Source of the DNA: Apium graveolens
Lineage: Eukaryota > Streptophyta > Magnoliopsida > Apiales > Apiaceae
Assembly: GCF_009905375.1 (NCBI RefSeq)
Contig: NC_133657.1
Coordinates: 434,001 to 498,000, forward strand
DNA: 64,000 nt
Direction: 5' to 3'
The notes under the pieces were generated by a model, which saw only the letters and a list, made by a program, of their open reading frames with translations, was not told the origin of the DNA and made no database searches. How positions within the stretch are numbered: the first letter of the stretch is position 1; each line of letters begins with the position of its first letter. A program made the translations under genes and the position numbers. Positions 11,505 to 21,698 of this stretch are shown here, one piece after another.

Positions 11505-14500
11505 TGTAACACCCCCAGATCCGGGGTCGGGGATCCGGGTTGTCACGGTCTTTCTTTCCACAATATCACTTCACTTAATTAATAATAAATAACCTCATGC
11601 TGTGACCCCATACTAACACACACCACAACCCGTTATAGTCTCAGAGATGAAATTGAAATAAGTACAAGTCTTTGAATCCACCATTTAAAAGTTATTACAA
11701 CCCAAAATGATTACTTGATAAATTTACAGTTAATTGCCATTATCTGCCACAAGTTATAATTATACATAATTTGATTCTCAAAAGTAGATGGTCTGAACTA
11801 CAATGGATCTACCTCTGCAGCTATAGCAGCTACAACATCATCGGGAAGACGCGGGACGCTTCCCACGCGCTTGCGCTGGGTCTGCTGGAGTCTGGCCATC
11901 TCTCCTAACTGTTGTTGTGTGATGAAGAAATAAAGCAAGAGTGAGCCTTACAGCTCGCAAGATAATACATAGTGATAACAATAATATGAGTATCTAAATG
12001 GATACTTACTAGAATCTTTATCATGTGTAAGATAATTACTTACTAGATATAAGTAAAAACAAGGAATGAAGTTACCAATACTTCACTACACTTATATCAT
12101 TCATAAAGCTACTTGAACTACCACCGTTCAAAGTATTATAAGTTTTAAAAAAAAACATCCCATAGATGAGACCACAAGTTAAGACTTGAATAGATTCAAT
12201 CTTTGAAATTTTATTGAATGAAATAAAGTTACGAGATACTTTATTTAGTCCCGATATATATATATCCACATATATATCTCTTAAACATTTCCTGGAACCT
12301 CTGTTATGTAAAGCATGAACAGAGTTTGAAACATCCAATGAATTTTGGAAAGGAAAAGAATTTTGGCATAAACCAGATATCTTGCTGATCAGGCAAAGAT
12401 ACCAATAAGTAACCTTTTCTACTAGTAGATGGATGAATCCCCCACCGGTCATCACCCTGGCCACATAAGGACCTTGTGCTGGACCGCCACCCGGCCTCTT
12501 ACGCGTTGATGGACTGCCACCCAGCCACTTACACTTTCATAGACCGTACCCCGGCCTGTCGCTTATGCCGACTTAATTAGATGGGCTTACTTCCCGAACA
12601 TTGGGCAAGTAATCAATTCATTTACCAAAACTGCAACCTCGTTGCGAATATAAAATACACCACAGAGCCGGATTCCCCAGGTTTTGAGCGAGTATTTAAA
12701 TCCCCTTAAAAAAGGAAGATCTTAAATATAAAAATGAGTTTTGGGATCCGCTCTGACTTTAAAAATCATTTTGAAGACTCGAAAACACTTTATAGAGTGT
12801 TTGGAGTAAAGCTGATTTAATGAAGTAAATCAGTCCCCAGAATATTTAGAAAATGACTGAATATTATTATTTAAATAATATTCCCATAAAGAATAATCTT
12901 TATAAAAATAATTGAAGTAGAAGTATTAAAACTTATACTTGAAACGAGTATTAAATAACCAAAGATATACTTATATAAAAGTATTATCTTTATTTGAATA
13001 ATCGAAAATAAGTTTGATTATTGACACCTTATTCTTTAATAAAATAAAGAATATACCTCAGCAAATAATCGGAGTCATAGATCCTCAAATGAATATTCAA
13101 ATAATATTCATTAAATAATATAAACTGAGTCATAAGCCTTCGAATGAATATTCAAATAATATTCAATAAATAATATAAAAGAGTCATAAGCCCTCGAATG
13201 AATATTCAAATAATATTCAAATAAATAAATAAAAGGAGTCATACGCCTTCGAATAATATTCGAAATAATATTCAATAATAAAATAAAGTTAAAGTTATCG
13301 AATAAACCTTATTCGATTAATAGTTTGGAAAACTATAACCATATATATATAAATATATATATATATATATCCATATCCATATATACAAAATCTACTCGGG
13401 ATCCTCGACTCCTGGTTTTAGAAAATATTTTCACCTTTGGGTCCCTATACTAAGGGTATATGCAAGTTACCGCTATTCTCTAGCATAGGTATTATGCAAC
13501 TATAAGCATTTGAACCAACAGATATATAAACCAAGAATATAATTCAGGCATGCATATATACCATATCACATGCTACAATATATCGCAAGAATTTGCTAAT
13601 AACCAATATGCATTTATCGCAAGATCATGCATATACACATATACATCACAACAACAGTTATACGGGTAGAAAACTTGCCTGAGCGACTTGGGGTGATAAA
13701 AGGCTCGGGACGAGTCTGGTAACCTATAAACAACAAGTAAGTTGGAATTAAACCAAAGTCACTTGTAAATCTATACTTTAACTAACTTAGACTCTAACGC
13801 TTGTTTTGCGCTTACTGATTTGCTTAAGTCACCCGGGTACCCTCGGCTCCACCATTTTTTAATAATTTAATCCTTTACGAGTTTTAAGGCGATTCCTTCG
13901 CGAGTGTCTTACCAACTGCCTAACACACTTACCATAAATGTTTCATGCATTAATTAACCCTTTTTGGTCTTTAACCTATGTTTCAAAGTAAGGCGAGGGA
14001 AAAAGTTTCGTTCGCGAAACGCCGTTACTTGAAACGGTCGTTTCTCCTAAACCGTGCATTGGAATCGAACGAACTACATATCAAAACGAAGCTCGTAACA
14101 TGAGCTATCTAATCATGGCAGTGGTCATAATCTAGCAGGGGGTTCTCGGGTCCTAATGCTATGCACAAAAACAGTCCAAAGAAAATCAGACGTTACGACG
14201 GCTATGTTTACGCGATTTCCCAATTTTAAACCATTCAAAACCAACCACAAACCAACCTCAAATCCAACATACAACCAACATCCATCCTTATCACATCATA
14301 ACAACCCCAACCAATTCAATTTAATCATTCATACTTATGCCTAAACTTAACTTTAATCATACTTAAGTTCTTTTAATCAAAACCACAACATTTACCATTC
14401 CATTTCACTACCATTTCAAATCCCAAACTCTAATCATAACAACAAGCTACAATATCATCCTACTAATCAAAATCATCTTATAATATATAGGAATCTAGGG

Positions 14501-15474
14501 TTTGGAGATGGTATACCTTCCTTGAAGTGGTGGGAGGAGCTAGGAAGCCTTAAGAAGCTTTGAGAAGTCTTAAGAATGGTTGGATCTTCAAGAAAAACAA
14601 GAAAAACTTCAAGTTAAAAACTTGAAAACACTATTCATAATCTTCTTCTTTGATTAAATGAAGAAGATTGAGAAGGAATTAATGGCTTAAACTCATGATA
14701 TAGCCCTAACTAAGCATGAAGATGATTAGGGAATTTACTCACCAATTTAGGAAGCTTGGATCTTGAATTTTTGAAATTTCTTGCCTAATGAATAGTGAAA
14801 AGCCGAGAGCAAGGATGAACAAGGCCTTGGTTCTTTTTGATTTTTGATGAAGAATGAATTTACTTGGCTTGGTTGCTTTGCTTTTGTGTTTGATTTAGTC
14901 AATTACCTTCTTGCCCTTGAATTTGTGTGGTTACAAAGCCACCACACCTCCTTCCTTCCCATGTCATGCTTGTGTCATCCTCATGATGTCATCCTCCCTT
15001 CCTTGTCCTATTTCTATTGGTTGGATGACATCATTCCCACTAATCCCTTTGATTAACTTCCTAATCGTTTGCCTAATGACCGCTGATCTGTTATACGGTT
15101 CGCTTAACTTTCGTTCTCGTTTATCGTTTGAAGGATCATACCCGGGATCTTATTACTTAGGTTCCCTTAACCTTTCTCAATACATTATATTCCTTTTTAT
15201 GATCCTCTATTATAATCCTTTAATTTAAATCCTTTTTATCCTGTTACGTTATACTCAATTCTCTCCGTATCTTGTGGATTTCCGGGAAAACCAAAGTGTT
15301 CGGAATTGGATTCTGACGATCTTTACATACACTTATATACTTCATAGAGTACTAATAATATCCCAGAATATCCATAACAGAACCCCTACATAGTGTGGCG
15401 TGAAAAGTTTCTTCATTCAGCTAAAACACTATTCACAAGGGTTACAAAAAGTTGAAAATTTTGGGGTTATTACA
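11505..15474 (-). repeat. 5' LTR of the 13.5-kb gypsy element
   Basis: A 3970-bp copy ending at the TSD. It should contain the element's promoter for minus-strand transcription, but the start site cannot be located with confidence. Differences from the other LTR are scattered single bases. Confidence 0.95.
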
Positions 15475-15479
15475 AAGGT

Positions 15480-15610
15480 AACTAAATATTCTACAGTTAT
15501 TACAAAGATAATAATCAACTTAATTACAGGAATATCATATCACCACATGTACAACAGCCTGATATGAGCTTGATATGATATCACAAAGATATTACAGCTA
15601 GTTAACTTAA
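15480..15610 (-). repeat. right part of the split 3' LTR of the Ale element
   Basis: Continues exactly where the LTR stops at 1998; the intact copy at 20123-20380 shows the join. Its last bases read CTTAA instead of CTTCA, so this LTR has lost one canonical terminal base. The polypurine tract (minus strand CTTGAGGGGGAGTA) follows at 15611-15625. Confidence 0.9.
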
Positions 15611-15619
15611 TACTCCCCC

Positions 15620-15943
15620 TCAAGTTGGTGCATGAAGATCTCGAATACCCAACTTGTGAAGTAGTAACATGAATTGTGGTGTACCAAGAGCCTTTGTAAA
15701 TATATCCGCCAATTGATTTCCTATTCGTATGTAGGACATAACAATATTACCAGTTCGTACCTCATCACGCACAAAGTGGCAATTCATCTCAATATATTTT
15801 GTTCGTTCATGAAAAACTGGATTATTTGCTATATGCAACGCTGCTTGATTGTCACAATACAATCTCATTAGACAATCATGTTTAATGCCCAAGCAAAACA
15901 AAATCGATTTCAACCATTTTAACTCACATGTAGCAGCAGCCAT
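15620..15943 (-). CDS. copia RNase H domain, C-terminal part (Ale element)
   Basis: A 107-codon frame starting within the RNase H domain: AAATCELKWLKSILFCLGI, YCDNQAALHIANNPVFHERTK (CDN holds a catalytic Asp), and the closing QLADIFTKAL motif before the stop. It should be part of one Gag-Pol protein. The upstream part (15944-16148) is out of frame, so the domain is split. Confidence 0.85.
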   Translation of the reverse strand: MAAATCELKWLKSILFCLGIKHDCLMRLYCDNQAALHIANNPVFHERTKYIEMNCHFVRDEVRTGNIVMSYIRIGNQLADIFTKALGTPQFMLLLHKLGIRDLHAPT

Positions 15944-16148
15944 GGAACGATACTCTTCCTCCGCCGAAGAATGAGATACTGTTGGTTGCTTCTTAGTCTT
16001 TCAAGAAATCGGTGAAGAGCCAAGTACGACAAAATATCCTGTTAAAGAACGCCTAGTCTTGGGACAGCTTGCCCAATCATATCACAAAATCTATAAATCC
16101 GCAAGTTACAATCCCTATGTAAGAGAATTCCTTGACCAGGACATCCTT

Positions 16149-16964
16149 TCATCCTTTCAAATAACGAACTACATGAAGCGCTGCATCCCAGTGAGATGCC
16201 AAAGGTGCACTCATAAATTGAGCTAGAATATGCACCGAATAACATAATTCAGGACGAGTGATTGTCAAATAAATCAAACGACCAATGAGTCGTCTATATT
16301 TCTCAGGCTCAGAAAACAACTCCCCCTCACATCTAGCCAATTGATGATTTTGTTCCATTGGAGTTGTAGCGGGTTTTGCTCCTAACAGACTTGTCTCTGT
16401 TATAATATCAAGAGTATATTTTCTTTGATTAAGGAATAATCCTTTATTTCCATGTGCTACCTCAAGACCAAGAAAATATTTTAGAGCCCCAAGATCCTTC
16501 ATGTGGAAACATTTGTTGAGATATATCTTTAATCGTATCACCTCACCATGATATGACCCTATAATAATTAAGTCATCCACATACACTAAAACATGTAGTG
16601 ACACATCCCCTTTGATATAATAAAACAGAGAATAATCTGCGTATGACTGCTTGAAACCAAATTTTTTCAATGTTGCTGATAGTTTTGCAAACCATTGTCT
16701 AGGAGCCTGACGAAGACCATATAATGATTTTCTGAGTCGACATACCTTACTAGGAAAGAGTGAATTAAATCCCGAAGGAAGTTTCATATAAACCTCCTCA
16801 TCCATATCACCGTGGAGAAAGGTGTTGTTCACATCCATTTGATGAAGTTCCCAATTCTTAGCTGCTGCTGCCGCCAGAAACATTCTCACTGTCACCATCT
16901 TTGTTACAGGAGCAAATGTCTTACCGAAATCAATACCTTCTTTCTGCCTGTTCCCAAATACCAC
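16149..16964 (-). CDS. copia reverse transcriptase (Ale element)
   Basis: 271 codons with the RT finger and palm motifs: EGIDFGKTFAPV (1-20), LHQMDVNNTFLHGD (40-53), the catalytic YVDD at residues 128-131, and FLGLEV and PATTPM after it, then the RT/RNase H link ITRPELCYSVHILAQF. RT copies the element RNA into DNA. A single stop (TGA, probably from an Arg codon CGA) at 16965-16967 separates it from the upstream frame, which otherwise reads straight on (KWVYKIKYKEDGS). QMDVNNTF has Asn where most copia RTs have KxAF/KNAF-type residues. Confidence 0.9.
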   Translation of the reverse strand: MVFGNRQKEGIDFGKTFAPVTKMVTVRMFLAAAAAKNWELHQMDVNNTFLHGDMDEEVYMKLPSGFNSLFPSKVCRLRKSLYGLRQAPRQWFAKLSATLKKFGFKQSYADYSLFYYIKGDVSLHVLVYVDDLIIIGSYHGEVIRLKIYLNKCFHMKDLGALKYFLGLEVAHGNKGLFLNQRKYTLDIITETSLLGAKPATTPMEQNHQLARCEGELFSEPEKYRRLIGRLIYLTITRPELCYSVHILAQFMSAPLASHWDAALHVVRYLKG

Positions 16965-16967
16965 AAG

Positions 16968-17753
16968 TCATCCCTTGTAACGTTCAATTGAACCATCTTC
17001 TTTGTACTTGATTTTATAAACCCATTTACAACCTAGGACAGTTTTTCCCGGAGGCAAATCCTCCAAAGTCCAAGTACCATTTTTTTCCAATGCATCACTC
17101 TCTTCTTTCATGGCTGTACGCCACTTTGAACTCTTATTTGCCTCCGAAAAAGAATTTGGTTCTTCACCTGCAGTAATTGCTGCCAAAAATTGTTTGTGTC
17201 TCACGAAAAATGCATCACAATTTACATAATGAGCTAAGTGGAATGGTGTACCTGAGGCCCGATTTGGAGATGGTGAAGCAATAGCAATGACGGGGTTTTT
17301 GACATGAATAGTATGAGTGATGAAATCTGTGAGGCGTGATGATGGTTTACGAAGACGATGTCCCTTACCGAGAAGCTCTACGGGAGCAATATTTTCTGTT
17401 GATGTAGACACAGTACTATCTGAATGAGTTGAATTTATATTGACATCACTAGACTGCTGATCATTATTTGGAGACTGCTGATCAGAGATGAGGTTTTGTT
17501 GTTCCATATCATTAGTGGACTGATTTGACACTGTATGATAAGAGGGCTGATTTACAGTTACTGCTACCTCCAAATCATCGTCCACAAACATATTTGGGGG
17601 ATTGACTGAGCTAGGCACACTCATCATATTATCAATACTGTTGTCAATAAATGGGAATTTATTCTCAACAAATTTAACATCTCTAGATATAAAATACATT
17701 TTCTTGTCCAAGTCATATAATCTCCATCTTGTTTTACCAAACGGATAACCCAC
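16968..17753 (-). CDS. integrase-RT linker and RT N-terminus (Ale element)
   Basis: 261 codons. The start carries the end of the integrase C-terminal region (GYPFGKTRWRLYDLDKKMYF). A Ser/Gln/Asp-rich low-conservation linker follows (about 45-130). Then comes the region before the RT fingers: KWRTAMKEESDALEKNGTW and KWVYKIKYKEDGS. It is in line with the RT frame at 16149-16964 apart from the stop between them. Confidence 0.85.
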   Translation of the reverse strand: MGYPFGKTRWRLYDLDKKMYFISRDVKFVENKFPFIDNSIDNMMSVPSSVNPPNMFVDDDLEVAVTVNQPSYHTVSNQSTNDMEQQNLISDQQSPNNDQQSSDVNINSTHSDSTVSTSTENIAPVELLGKGHRLRKPSSRLTDFITHTIHVKNPVIAIASPSPNRASGTPFHLAHYVNCDAFFVRHKQFLAAITAGEEPNSFSEANKSSKWRTAMKEESDALEKNGTWTLEDLPPGKTVLGCKWVYKIKYKEDGSIERYKG

Positions 17754-18539
17754 AAAATTACACCTTCTTGATCTTGAATCAAATTTATCCTTAACTCTAG
17801 GACGATTATTTGCATAGCATAAACATCCAAAAACACGTATGGTAGAATAATTTGGTGATTTTCCGAATAAAATGTCATAAGGAGATTTATTTTGTAAAAT
17901 TGGTGTAGGAGTTCGGTTAATGATATAGGTTGCTGTTACTACACACTCACCCCAAAAATTAATAGGTAGGTTGGCTTGAAATCATAAGGCTTGAGCAACA
18001 TTTAAAATATATTGGTGTTTTCTTTCTTCCCGACCATTCTGTTGGGGTGTATCTACACATGAAGTTTGATGTAAAATTCCATTTGCAGCATAAAAATCAC
18101 TTAAGCAAGTAAATTCCCGACCATTATCGCTCCTTAGTAGTTTTACCTGTTTACTGAACTGTGTTTGTACCATGGAACAAAAGTCTTTAATTAATTGTCC
18201 AACTTCACTTTTTGCACTCATCAAATAAACCCACACAGCCCTTGAATAATCATCAACAATGGTGAGAAAATAATATGCACCACAACTAGAAGCAATTTTA
18301 TAATCCCCCCAAATATTACAGTGAATCAAGGCAAACATTTCAGTAGCTTTATTATCACTTAAAGGAAAAACACTTCTCTTTTGGTGAGCTCGCAAACAAA
18401 CTTCACACTCACATGAATCTTTGCTCAATATGTGAGCTTTATTTTCACTTCTTGTAAAAAATGGTAAAAGAGAAATAACTTTATGAGATGGGTGTCCAAG
18501 TCGTTGATGCCACGGCTTATGTTGGTCTATCAGTCCCAC
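17754..18539 (-). CDS. copia integrase (Ale element), with altered first acidic residue
   Basis: The frame 18539-17982 has the zinc-binding part HKPWHQRLGHPS..CEVCLRAHQ and the catalytic core. The first catalytic position reads HCNIWGDY, with Asn where the family has Asp (residue 74). The second Asp is in LLRSDNGREF (138) and the Glu in NGREERKHQYIL (172). Integrase inserts the cDNA into chromosomes, and D to N at this position would be expected to abolish that. A stop at about 17981 breaks the frame. The domain end (17754-17978) continues in shifted frames with RPRVKDKFDSRSRRC-like words. Confidence 0.85.
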
Positions 18540-18686
18540 TTAGTTTGCTTGAATATGATGATTTTGCTTGTACCAATAAACCCCGTCACTTTGTTCACCC
18601 GCTCCAATCAGGGTCCTCGAATTGCGGTCCTGTATTACACAAAACTTATCAATAAATGTGATCCTGTAAAATGAAGTTGCAAGCAA

Positions 18687-19355
18687 TTATAAGACAGAAA
18701 TCAAATTATAGTTTAACTCCGGAACATAAAGTACATCAATTAAAATTAATTTATCACCCAGTGCAACACTTTCTTCTTTTGTCGCCATAACTTGTTTACT
18801 GTTTGGTAAACCTACCAGAGAAGGTGAAGTATCATTCAAAAATTTGAACAAGCTCTTATTTCCACTCATGTGATTTGAACAACCTGAGTCAATAATCCAT
18901 CTATTGGAAAGAGTCTTACCGTCAAGTTTGGCACTGGAGGAATTGATATTTGCAGAATTAAACATAGACATTAATTGTTGCCACTGCTCATTTGAAATCG
19001 AAGGAATACCAAGGCGATTCCCTTCACCAATAGTTTGTGATGATGGACTACTGCCAGTGGCACGACCTGCAGCATTGGCTGTGAGGTTGCTTCGACCTCG
19101 AGAGCTACCCATTCTACCGCCACGACCAACGCGTCCTCTCCCCCTTGCTGCTGTCCTGTTCTCTGCATACCACCAATCTGGATAGCCCAACAATTCAAAA
19201 CAATTATTCTTCTCATGTCCAGGCTTTCCACAATGTGTGCAAGTCACATTAATTTTTTGCCTTTCAGATGCTATTACAGTGCCACGACCCCTAGCTATAC
19301 CTTGCATCACAAAGCCAACTGCCTCATTTTTCTTGTCTGATGTACGATTAAGCAA
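18687..19355 (-). CDS. Gag zinc knuckle and protease (Ale element)
   Basis: 222 codons. A CCHC knuckle reads CTHCGKPGHEKNNC at about residues 36-49; it binds the element RNA. A Gly/Arg-rich stretch follows. The pepsin-like protease active site is WIIDSGCSNHMSGNKSLF (residues about 153-170), with the DSG triad and the SNHM typical of plant copia elements. It is separated from integrase by stops near 18540-18690. Confidence 0.9.
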   Translation of the reverse strand: MLNRTSDKKNEAVGFVMQGIARGRGTVIASERQKINVTCTHCGKPGHEKNNCFELLGYPDWWYAENRTAARGRGRVGRGGRMGSSRGRSNLTANAAGRATGSSPSSQTIGEGNRLGIPSISNEQWQQLMSMFNSANINSSSAKLDGKTLSNRWIIDSGCSNHMSGNKSLFKFLNDTSPSLVGLPNSKQVMATKEESVALGDKLILIDVLYVPELNYNLISVL

Positions 19356-19654
19356 TGATTATGTTCATGTGTTTGTGCCTTATTAAGTATAACATTCATC
19401 GAGGGTAGCGGATCTTGCATCAGTATATTAGTCTGAACATTTTAATATATTGTCGAATCAAGACCAGATAAAAATTGATGAACCAATTCATCCTCACGTT
19501 CCTTTGCCAAGGCAGCCTTTGAGCCACATGTACAAGCACAAGAGCATGGAAGAGTCAAGTATGAAGCCAATTCCTGCCATAATTGTTGTAGCTTACCATA
19601 ATAGATTACCACTGAGTCTCCACCTTGTGTACAAGCTGCAATCTGATGCTTGAG

Positions 19655-20047
19655 TTAATTAATACAGGGACCATTTCCAGCCGAGAAATGAATTCGAATG
19701 TCATCCCACATGTCCTTTACGTTGTCCGTAATAGGGACAGATGATCGAATGGATGCATCAAGAGTGTTGTGAATCCAAGCACCGAGCATAGAATTAACTT
19801 GCACCCATTGAGCCTTATGGTTAGTTTCCGTTGGTATCTTGATTGTGCCATCAATAAATCCAATCTTATTATTTTCCTTAAACGCATTTCGCATCGAGCG
19901 AGATCATTCCTCATAATTTTCTCCACGCAAAATCACCGGTGATATGACGATGCTGGTATTTGATAAGGGATGTAGATAATAGGCCGAGGATGCATCGACA
20001 CCCTTAGTTATTCTGTCATCACTCTTCATTTCTTTATCATCAATCAT
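19655..20047 (-). pseudogene. Gag N-terminal part (Ale element), with stop
   Basis: Starts at ATG 20047-20045, about 60 bases after the primer site, and reads MIDDKEMKSDDRITKG..YYLHPLSNT. A TGA then replaces the Trp of the conserved NYEEWSRSM motif at about 19900. The frame continues as AMRNAFKENNKIGFIDG (plant copia Gag). The part between 19654 and 19356 is readable only piecewise (LWQELASYL, LSGLDS). Confidence 0.75.
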
Positions 20048-20107
20048 TGTTGTGAAACATCAAAAGAATATTCTGGAATGAAAGAATTGATATGTCTGAT
20101 ATTCAGA

Positions 20108-20122
20108 CCTGCTCTGATACCA
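20108..20122 (-). other. primer-binding site of the Ale element
   Basis: Minus-strand TGGTATCAGAGCAGG begins directly after the LTR end ..TTTTTATCA. It is the initiator tRNA-Met type site. Confidence 0.85.
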
Positions 20123-20380
20123 TGATAAAAACAGTAACAATAAGAATAGTACTTGCAGAAGAAATCATCTGTGTTTTTCTGTCCTCTGCATTACTTGAAT
20201 AGAAACCTTATATACAAGCTATTGATTTGTTACCAGACCTAAATAAGGTAACTAAATATTCTACAGTTATTACAAAGATAATAATCAAATTAATTACAGG
20301 GATATCATATCACCACCTATACAACAGCCTGATATGAGCTTGATATGATATCACAAAGATATTACAGCTAGTTAACTTCA
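20123..20380 (-). repeat. 5' LTR of the Ale element, complete
   Basis: A 258-bp LTR. It shows what the split 3' copy (1872-1998 plus 15480-15610) looked like before the gypsy insertion. About eight differences between the copies can be counted by eye. Confidence 0.9.
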
Positions 20381-20940
20381 TAGTAGTATCTGCTTAATAG
20401 TAGTATCTGTTGTTTCAATAATCACTTCCCAAAGTAACATCTGAATTTGCTTCTCTCATAGCATTTTCCCCTCATAATCCAAGTAATCAAGATAACACTC
20501 CATACCCTGTTGTGATTTTAGTCAAGTAGATGATCTGTAAGATTTATTAGAACATCAGTTAATAACGAAGCCTCGCAATGTAAACGGACCTCTTTGGAAG
20601 AACTTTGTTTTCTAGCTCTTTGAATAAAGGATTTCATAATTGTTGTCCTGCGGATATTCAGCTGCTCGATTTTATTTACAAATCTTTTATTTGGAATTCA
20701 TTTTAGATATGGGAAGAAGTCTCGCCAATCCACATCAATTGCACCGACCATTGGATCATGAACTAGACAGTTAACATCTCATGTCTCGACATTGTTGTTT
20801 GGAGTTCATACTCTCACGAGGACAATTCTCTAAAGTTTAGACTCTCACGAGGACAACTTTTCGACAAAGCATGTAACTGGTTTGATGTGTTTTTAATCAA
20901 AGTATCTTTGTGGATGCGTTGTTGCCTCTGCTTAAAGTTA
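20380..20940 (-). pseudogene. ent-kaurene oxidase pseudogene: central exons
   Basis: An acceptor AG (20942-20941) precedes QRQQRIHKDTLI, then SNQLHALSKSCPRESLNFRE (to about 20835). A direct repeat of TCCTCGTGAGAGT follows where the family has about 25 more residues. Next come YELQTTMSRHEM, a frameshift, DPMVGAIDVDWRDFFPYLK, and a TGA (20698-20700) in place of Trp. Then IPNKRFVNKIEQLNIRR, IQMLLWEVIIETTDTTI and a short duplication of the CAGATACTACTAT word directly before the Ale insertion. Confidence 0.85.
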
Positions 20941-21027
20941 ATAATACAAAGACTGATAATTAAATTTAGTAAAAAAAAATAGTCAAATATTAAAAAAAAA
21001 GGTATAGAATTATCTTGCAGCGCAAAC

Positions 21028-21698
21028 CTGAGCATTTGGTCCCAGGATATGTGGAAAAAAGGCCCCAAATATCACTATTTGGCGGAGAATGGCCCTCAAT
21101 AGCACTTTAGTAAAATTTGACCCTAAATGTCACTGCAAAATGGAGTATAAAGTTTCGTTATATATTTTAACCAAAAACGCTAATGCGTCTAACGTTTTTC
21201 ATTTTTTTTACTTTTTTAAACTATGAAAACGTAGTTTGAAAAATTATTTTTGGGATTCTAAAACAATGTATGTAGTTTAGTGTTTGTGAAAAATGGAAGT
21301 TAAGAGTGAGTTTTAACGTGCAAAATGGAACTACAAACTGTGTTTTCTACAAAAACCAAACTTGAATCTCCGTTTTAACATTGAAAAACAAGAAAAAAAA
21401 TTTGAAAAACGCAACACGCATATGCGTTTTACATGTTGAAAAAACAATAAAAAAGAAAAACGGAACGCGCAATTGCGTTTTGAATTATAGAAGAAAACGG
21501 ACCCCCAGACCCCGTTTTAAAGTGACATTTGGGACCATATTTTTCCAAAATGACATTGAGGGTCATTATATCCCAAAAAGTGACATTTGAGGCAAACACC
21601 CGGATATGTGTTAGTAAATGTCTCTTCGCTATCTTGTGAAACTCATCATAATCACTTACTGCAACCATTGATTTATCTGAAGCGGGGATGTCAACTGC
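21028..21698 (-). pseudogene. ent-kaurene oxidase pseudogene: exon carrying a MULE MITE
   Basis: Right of the MITE (about 21698-21611) the exon reads DKSMVAVSDYDEFHKIAKRH. Across the insertion it resumes with THILGPNAQ and a CAG|GT donor (GT at 21027-21026). The family sequence is continuous if one copy of the 9-bp GGATATGTG is removed with the element. Nothing recognisable as an earlier exon was found to the right. Confidence 0.85.
21054..21601. mobile_element. Mutator-like MITE, 548 bp, in a P450 exon
   Basis: Flanked by perfect 9-bp direct repeats GGATATGTG (21045-21053; 21602-21610), the Mutator superfamily hallmark. Inverted ends of about 80 bp are imperfect but clear: both contain CCTCAAATGTCACT- and TGACCCTCAAT-like blocks in matching order. 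The interior is AT-rich with ACGCATATGCGT-type palindromes. It has no transposase and so is non-autonomous. Confidence 0.85.

Larger units (their letters stand above)
1999..15474 (-). mobile_element. Ty3/gypsy chromovirus (Tekay-like), non-autonomous, with 4-kb LTRs
   Basis: Perfect 5-bp TSD AAGGT (1994-1998; 15475-15479). LTRs of 3973 and 3970 bp (1999-5971; 11505-15474) have TG..CA ends: TGTAACACCCCC and GGGGTTATTACA on the plus strand. The primer site TGGTATCAGAGC is 4 bp inside the right LTR and a polypurine tract abuts the left LTR, so the element is on the minus strand. The LTRs make up 59% of the 13.5 kb and differ at only a few tens of positions by eye, so insertion is recent. The internal 5.5 kb has decayed gag, RT and integrase, an open chromodomain end, and an intact RNase H ORF in an unusual place. 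It probably moves, or moved, using proteins from relatives. Confidence 0.9.
1872..20380 (-). mobile_element. Ty1/copia retrotransposon, Ale-type, interrupted by a gypsy element
   Basis: LTRs start TGATAAAAACAG and end GTTAACTTCA. The right (5') LTR is 20123-20380. The left (3') LTR is split into 1872-1998 and 15480-15610. A TGGTATCAGAGCAGG primer site lies directly inside the 5' LTR (about 20108-20122 on the minus strand) and a CTTGAGGGGGAGTA polypurine tract lies inside the 3' LTR (about 15611-15625). ATAGT flanks both ends (1867-1871; 20380-20384), with one base shared with the LTR end. Domain order gag-protease-integrase-RT-RNase H is the copia order. The body, excluding the inserted gypsy element, is about 5.0 kb. 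Several stops and about 3% LTR difference by eye make it defective and older than its inserted gypsy element. Confidence 0.9.
923..21698 (-). pseudogene. ent-kaurene oxidase (CYP701A-like) pseudogene, split by nested transposons
   Basis: Six pieces in the right order on the minus strand match the plant ent-kaurene oxidase family. These P450s oxidise ent-kaurene to ent-kaurenoic acid in gibberellin synthesis and are normally membrane-bound in the plastid envelope/ER. Going leftwards they are: a segment with SDYDEFHKIAKRH (21662-21610), its continuation GPNAQ (to 21028), QRQQRIHKDT (from 20940), DPMVGAIDVDWRDFFPYL (about 20770-20700), IQMLLWEVIIETTDTT (about 20400), TEWALYELAKDLRRQ (1812-1871), the K-helix exon (1538-1739) and the heme exon (923-1240). 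The N-terminal third was not found. Damage includes in-frame stops, frameshifts, a missing segment and three kinds of transposon insertion. Family assignment is firm; exact orthology needs a search. Confidence 0.85.
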
